Position numbers and translations under genes: made by a program. Of a DNA stretch of 64,000 bases, positions 60,501-64,000 are shown piece after piece (position 1 is the stretch's first letter; each line of letters starts with the position of its first letter). Under the pieces are notes generated by a model. That model was not told the DNA's origin. It worked only from the letters and a program-made list of their open reading frames with translations, and searched no databases. The DNA lies in contig CP051246.1 of assembly GCA_017795085.1 (NCBI GenBank), forward strand, positions 1,614,514-1,678,513, read 5' to 3'. This DNA is from Salegentibacter sp. GTDB lineage: Bacteria > Bacteroidota > Bacteroidia > Flavobacteriales > Flavobacteriaceae.

Positions 60501-60690
60501 CCTCTTCTGCACTTTTACCAGACCATTGTGTGATGATACGCGCCCTGGTATTGGTTACATCAGGGAAAGCCTCAATAGGCGTGTTTATATAGCTTATAAT
60601 TCCTATAACCGCCAATAATCCTGTAAGAAAAAAGACTATTAAAGAGTGTTTTAAAGAAAAGGAAACTAAAGCATTCGTGAATTTATGCAT
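57568..60690 (-). CDS. CzcA/CusA-type heavy-metal efflux RND transporter
   Basis: 1040 residues, 12 TM helices with two large periplasmic loops. TM1 starts at ~12 and the proton-relay helix TM4 reads DFGLLLEGTLVIVEA near residue 400. In CzcA this segment is DFGxxxDGAVxxVEN; here the second Asp is Glu and the Asn is Ala, so cation preference (Zn, Co, Cd, Ni or Cu) cannot be transferred. SLEESVKTGKAIKEKL and the GTELEWAGEF-like loop are typical of the family. It pairs with the adaptor and outer-membrane genes upstream. Confidence 0.92.
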   Translation of the reverse strand: MHKFTNALVSFSLKHSLIVFFLTGLLAVIGIISYINTPIEAFPDVTNTRARIITQWSGKSAEEVEKFISLPVMKAMNTIPNKTEVRSVSLFGLSVVTVIFDDKTDDFYAQQYASNRLQGIDLPDDAEAEIDPPYGATGEIFRYIIKSDRPIKELAAIQEWTIERELLAVSGVSDVQSFGGEEKIYQIEVNPASLELYDLSPLDVYDAISQSNINVGGDMIQKGSQAYVVRGVGLLTSIEDIENILITTHEDVPILVKNIAQVQIGAKPRLGQVSLDDNEDVMQGIVVMLRGENPADVIARLKEKIEEVNTRVLPEDVQIEPFIDRTELVNSTVKTVSKNLIEGIILVSLIVLIFLFNWRTTVTVALVIPLSFLFSITLLRIQGMPANLISMGALDFGLLLEGTLVIVEAVYVQLERKSGEIGLTRYNKLSKLGIIKNSIRKVAPHIFFAQLILIIALLPIFSFQKVEGKMFSPLAYTLGYALLGSLILSLTFVPAMCKVMLSKNVKAKNNPIVNFVRKNIFRIYEIASSSRRITMVLFLTLFAICIIKFMNYGTEFIPQLNEGAVYVRATLPNSVSLEESVKTGKAIKEKLRSFEEVKFVLNQTGRPNDGTDPTGFFNNEFHIELHPSDEWPRSITKNELLEEMKDSLEVFNGMTFGFSQPIQDNVEEYVAGVKSQLVVKIFGDNLFEMEEKANDISKSLNKVEGITDILVYKNIGFPELQIELLKNKMAQYAVNTEDAQAVIEMAIGGKSASSFYEDERSFDIQIRYEESYRDSEDEIGNILIPTLKGQKIPLKEIADIKFKTGPAFIYREGSSRTTSVGFSIAGRDLGSTIDEAQKVVEKEVRLSKGTKLEWAGEFESKERATKQLSLIVPGVLLLIIFLLYMNFGNIKDTIICISVLPFAFVGGFLSLWLTGTIFGISAGIGFIILFGVCTIDGIILVAVMKDNLRYKMSLEKAISTGVYSRIRPVVMIALMGSLGLLPAALSNGMGSEVQKPLAIMIVGGLIICMFLSFTVLPQIFYWFYRKEYQLKVSDNKKLKH

Positions 60691-60696
60691 AATTTT

Positions 60697-61797
60697 TTAA
60701 TTATTTTCTGAAGAAATTTTATCAAACATTAACAAGGCGTTTTCTACCAAAACCTGGTCTCCCTGTTCCAGCCCTTCATCAACGTACACCATCTTCTCAT
60801 CTTTAGAAAGTATATTTAATCGCTTGATGAGCATATCACAGTCGTTTTTTGCTATTACACTGTAATAAGTATCGTTATGAAACACCACAGCATCATCAGG
60901 TAGTTTAAATGCCTTTTCCTCTTTATTTATTTTTACAATGGTTTCCACGTTTAATCCGGGTTTTAATAATAAATCATTATTCTTCAGAACAACTCTTGCC
61001 TTCAATACATTTTCAACTGGGTCGATTACCTGAGATATTTTTGCTATTTTTCCTTTAAAGACTTTATCGGGATATGCACTTGTTTTTATATCCACCTCCA
61101 TATTCTCTTTCACATTATCTATATCGGTAGTATAAATATTGAAGTTAACCCATACGTCATCCAGGTTTGATATGGTAAATAAGGGCTCTCCTTCAGCGGA
61201 AATTTGCATTCCTGTAGAGATATTATTATTTACTATAAAACCACTAACAGGTGCTTTAATTTGGAAAACACCTTTTTCAGTACTTGCACTGTAGAGTTCA
61301 AGATTTGTTTGTAACCTGGTAAGTTCTGATTTGAGATTGGCCACTTCGCTTTGAGCTGAAATAAGTTCTTTTTCAGAAGCAATACCATCATCATAAAAGC
61401 TTTGGGTAGAAACAAGTTGTCGTTGGGCAACGTTTAAAAAGGAATGAGTTTGTTGGATTTCGGTCTCAATAGCATTAAGTTCTACACTTTTGATTTCTGC
61501 TAATACCTGGTTTTTTTCAACTTTATCTCCAAGTGTTATATAGCTGTTATTTATAACACCCCCTACGAGGCTTACATAATTAACCACTGCATTGGGATTG
61601 TAAGCCACCTTTCCCTGAAAGTTTAACTTTTTTACCACTTGAGAACGGGTAACCTTAACAAGCTTTGCATTATCCCCCAGGCATACTTGCTCTAGAGGAT
61701 GATCTTCTTTTGATTCTTTATTTTGGCAGGCAACACATACCATTAGTGAAAGCACTAGTAAACACTTACCAGTGTGAATTCTAAAAAAATTTTCCAT
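60697..61797 (-). CDS. CzcB-like RND periplasmic adaptor lipoprotein
   Basis: 366 residues with a lipoprotein signal (LSLMVCVACQNKE). A coiled-coil hairpin spans ~115-160, with lipoyl halves LGDKVEKNQVLAEIKS and KAPVSGFIVNNNIS on either side, then beta-barrel and membrane-proximal domains. It bridges CzcA and the TolC-like channel. No His-rich N-terminal metal domain is seen. It lies 6 bp ahead of the transporter gene. Confidence 0.9.
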   Translation of the reverse strand: MENFFRIHTGKCLLVLSLMVCVACQNKESKEDHPLEQVCLGDNAKLVKVTRSQVVKKLNFQGKVAYNPNAVVNYVSLVGGVINNSYITLGDKVEKNQVLAEIKSVELNAIETEIQQTHSFLNVAQRQLVSTQSFYDDGIASEKELISAQSEVANLKSELTRLQTNLELYSASTEKGVFQIKAPVSGFIVNNNISTGMQISAEGEPLFTISNLDDVWVNFNIYTTDIDNVKENMEVDIKTSAYPDKVFKGKIAKISQVIDPVENVLKARVVLKNNDLLLKPGLNVETIVKINKEEKAFKLPDDAVVFHNDTYYSVIAKNDCDMLIKRLNILSKDEKMVYVDEGLEQGDQVLVENALLMFDKISSENN

Positions 61798-61816
61798 GAG
61801 TGTATTTTGATTAATT

Positions 61817-63115
61817 TTATTGTAATTCTAAACCGGTTACAAACCTTAACTCTTCGAGAGCGTCCATAAATTGTTTCTGATTTTCGAGAATAATTTGTTT
61901 ATTATCCATATAGGCTTCTAAAAAGTCTAAGAACTCCAGCATATTAACTGCTTGATTTCTAAAATTTTTGGTATAAACTTCAATAGATAGGTCTAAATCA
62001 TCTACATAATCGCGGTCTATATCTTGAAAAAATCTTTTGGTTTGCATCAGGTTTTTATATTTTTCAAAAACCTCTGCATTCACCCTTTTAAGATGCTCTG
62101 TTTGTGCGAAGTCTGCTTGTGCTACATTTAATTCAGCTTTACGAATTCCTCCTTTGTTTCTATCAAAAAACGGTAAATCAATAGAAAGCCCTATACCAAC
62201 AAAGTCTTGTAAAATATTACCTCCACGATCATACCCCAGAGAAAACTCAATATCGGGAACGCGTAATGCTTTTTCATAATCTAATTGCCGGTTAGCCATA
62301 TCAGTATCCAGCTTAGAAATTTTCACATCCGGACGGTGAAGTAAAGCCAGACTTTTTAAATACTCTAAATCTGGGATAAATTCGAGTTGATAAGCGTAAT
62401 CATCACGAAATACATTAGTAAATTTAAGTTCAGCCTCATCTGGCAGGTTTAGTAACACGATTAATTGTGACTGCAATGCATTAAGTGCCTCTCTTTGGTC
62501 TATAATTTCATCTTTTAATTGTAACTGAATGGACCTTAAGCGTATTACTTCGTACTTATTAATATTTCCGCGTTCATATTGCCTTTGGTAAGAATCTACC
62601 AAACCTGTAATAGATTCGAGCTGGCGTTCTAACATTTCCAGATAAGCTTCATAATAGCTATAACTATAGATATTTTTTCTAAACTCGATTTTTAAGCTTA
62701 ATAAAAAATCTTCCAGATATGACAGGGCCAGGCTCTGATCTACTTCAGTCATTTTTATACGCTTTTTACGCTTTCCGGCAGTTTCTACTAATTGTTCTAT
62801 TCTGGCAGAAATTTGTCGGAACTTACCAAAAGATTCACTTCCAAAAAGAGATGGTAGTTCTTCTCCGGTTCTTTGCTGGTATGGTGTGGTCCATAGATTA
62901 ATTTCATCTAATTCCAGTTGGGGATTTGGCCATACCTTAGCCTGAACGATGTCTGCTTCTGCTTTTTCTATATTTAACTGATGAGCTAATAATTGCAGGT
63001 TATTCGCAAGCAATAACTGTTCGGCTGCTTCTTTTTCTAAAACAAGGGTATCTGAAATCTGCGCTATAGCAGGCAGATAAAAACAGATCGTTAAAAGGAT
63101 TAGTATTTTTCTCAA
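61817..63115 (-). CDS. CzcC-like TolC-family outer-membrane channel
   Basis: 432 residues with a signal peptide (MRKILILLTICFYLPAIA) and the repeated long-helix pattern of TolC proteins (AEADIVQAKVWPNPQLELDE; ALRVPDIEFSLGYDRGGNI). It forms the trimeric exit duct. First gene of the czcCBA block, 20 bp before the adaptor gene. A 91-bp gap separates it from the upstream sensor kinase gene. Confidence 0.9.
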   Translation of the reverse strand: MRKILILLTICFYLPAIAQISDTLVLEKEAAEQLLLANNLQLLAHQLNIEKAEADIVQAKVWPNPQLELDEINLWTTPYQQRTGEELPSLFGSESFGKFRQISARIEQLVETAGKRKKRIKMTEVDQSLALSYLEDFLLSLKIEFRKNIYSYSYYEAYLEMLERQLESITGLVDSYQRQYERGNINKYEVIRLRSIQLQLKDEIIDQREALNALQSQLIVLLNLPDEAELKFTNVFRDDYAYQLEFIPDLEYLKSLALLHRPDVKISKLDTDMANRQLDYEKALRVPDIEFSLGYDRGGNILQDFVGIGLSIDLPFFDRNKGGIRKAELNVAQADFAQTEHLKRVNAEVFEKYKNLMQTKRFFQDIDRDYVDDLDLSIEVYTKNFRNQAVNMLEFLDFLEAYMDNKQIILENQKQFMDALEELRFVTGLELQ

Positions 63116-63206
63116 AGTCTTTCTTTTTATGGTACAAAAGAAAAGACTAAGTATTAGAAGTGGCTTTACCTCAAATTAAATGTAGATTGGAATACATTAG
63201 AACTTT

Positions 63207-64000
63207 TTAATTTAGAAAAGTTAATTTGACACGTGTCCCTTTGTTTAACTCACTTTGAATATTAACAGCTGTATTCTGCATATTCAAAATTTTAAAAGCA
63301 ATACTTAATCCCAGACCATTACCTTCAAATTTTAGGGCATTCTTTCCTCTATGAAATGGCTGCCTCAATAATTCAAGTTCATCTTCGGCAATGCCAATCC
63401 CTTTATCTTCTATAATGACGATTAATTGATCTTGATCAACAGAAAGTGAAATATTCACAATTTCTTCAGAAGAAAATTTTGCTGAATTATCTAAAAAATT
63501 ATATAAACTTATATACAATAAGGTCTCGTTGGCATAAATCTTTAAATGATTAAAAAATTCTGGTGGAACCTGAAAATCCAATTGGAATCTTTCCGGACTA
63601 TATTTTTTTGAAAGCTGTGCGAGAATTTCCCATAACACTTCATCTATCCTAATCCAATCTTGCTTGATTTCTTTGTTTTTCTCTAATTCAGAAAGTAAGA
63701 GAAGATTATCTAAAATAAGTTTTAAACGGTTTGCATCAACGAGGACTTCATCCATTTTCACTTTATATACTTCAGGGCTTCGTTCTTTAAGCGTGGTAAT
63801 CTCCAGGTCGTTTATAATTCCAGCCAGTGGGGTTTTTAATTCGTGTGAAGCGTGATCTATAAAATTTTTCTGAATCGTATACGTTCTTTCAATTTCAAAA
63901 AGCAAAGAATTAAATGCTTTAAAAAGTTCTTCCAATTCATCGTGAGATTGGGGATAAGCCAATGAAAGCGGCTTTTTATTCAGGTTTAAATCATTAACCT
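63207..64000 (-). CDS. sensor histidine kinase, N-terminus beyond the window
   Basis: An open frame to the window end, so the sensor and first TM are missing. HAMP-like end then H-box FIDHASHELKTPLAGI, N-box FLDNSAKFS, G1 DKGIGIAEDE and G2 GNGLGLSIAFKILN. It is of the CusS/HeavyMetal-sensor class by position next to czcCBA; its regulator gene should lie further right. An apparent TTG start at 63962 is only the first permissible codon, not the true start. Confidence 0.9.
   Translation of the reverse strand, partial: VNDLNLNKKPLSLAYPQSHDELEELFKAFNSLLFEIERTYTIQKNFIDHASHELKTPLAGIINDLEITTLKERSPEVYKVKMDEVLVDANRLKLILDNLLLLSELEKNKEIKQDWIRIDEVLWEILAQLSKKYSPERFQLDFQVPPEFFNHLKIYANETLLYISLYNFLDNSAKFSSEEIVNISLSVDQDQLIVIIEDKGIGIAEDELELLRQPFHRGKNALKFEGNGLGLSIAFKILNMQNTAVNIQSELNKGTRVKLTFLN

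Noticed and set aside
1..64000. CRISPR array
   Set aside because: No series of regularly spaced identical repeats and no cas genes were found on reading through the window.

Overview
The window looks like the chromosome of a marine-type flavobacterium (Bacteroidota, Flavobacteriaceae). The DNA is AT-rich and lacks obvious Shine-Dalgarno sites. A TTTG / TAnnTTTG promoter sits in front of a tRNA. SusC/SusD pairs, FecI/FecR-type sigma/anti-sigma pairs and a flexirubin-type aryl-polyene pigment cluster are all present. Species cannot be fixed from the sequence alone.

Region 1 (1-4.6 kb, + strand) is core housekeeping: the end of tsaD, rsmE, a DUF4159 protein, a SpoU-type RNA methyltransferase, an AI-2E-type permease and a THUMP-like methyltransferase. 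Region 2 (4.6-23.9 kb) is one tightly packed minus-strand biosynthetic operon plus a divergent FAD enzyme. It encodes a tyrosine ammonia-lyase close to that of Flavobacterium johnsoniae, an aryl-CoA/ACP ligase, an ACP, two complete ketosynthases, a Cys-less ketosynthase partner and a short ketosynthase-like protein. It also encodes FabG, two FabZ-like dehydratases, a thioesterase, an LpxL-like acyltransferase, a GT2-DUF2062 protein, a LolA-like carrier, a polysaccharide deacetylase, a C45 acyltransferase-like lipoprotein and an MMPL exporter fused to a methyltransferase-like domain. Together these would make tyrosine-derived 4-coumaroyl starter units, extend them to a polyene, and move or esterify the product at the envelope. 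No DarA/DarB-type dialkylresorcinol genes are linked here.

Region 3 (24.2-28.3 kb) holds tRNA-Ser(GCU), tRNA-Pro(UGG), a frameshifted tyrosine integrase just downstream of tRNA-Pro, a decayed IS200/IS605 tnpA, an intact IS256-family element inserted in that relic with an 8-bp target duplication, and an IS982 remnant. Region 4 (28.5-36.2 kb) is an ECF sigma / FecR / SusC / SusD / metallophosphoesterase locus. It is followed by a group II intron relic. Region 5 (37.5-45 kb) is a second sigma/FecR-controlled TonB-receptor locus with two lipoproteins.

Region 6 (45.4-56.3 kb) is a patchwork of accessory genes: a broken GNAT gene; a HAD phosphatase bounded by 25-nt inverted repeats; an SDR; a four-gene alkylation-repair operon (AraC-MGMT, 2OG-Fe oxygenase, Ada-type zinc domain, AlkB); a glutamine amidotransferase with a YggS-type PLP protein; and a MarR-linked group (decarboxylase, secreted protein, thioredoxin-like protein) carrying identical GTTAGG-N3-CCTAAC palindromes in two promoters. 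Region 7 (56.3-64 kb) has a YfeH-like symporter and a CzcCBA-type heavy-metal RND efflux operon behind a sensor histidine kinase that runs off the window. A 13-nt near-copy of the tRNA-Pro 3' end at 56.25 kb raises the possibility that 24.7-56.2 kb is one composite island.
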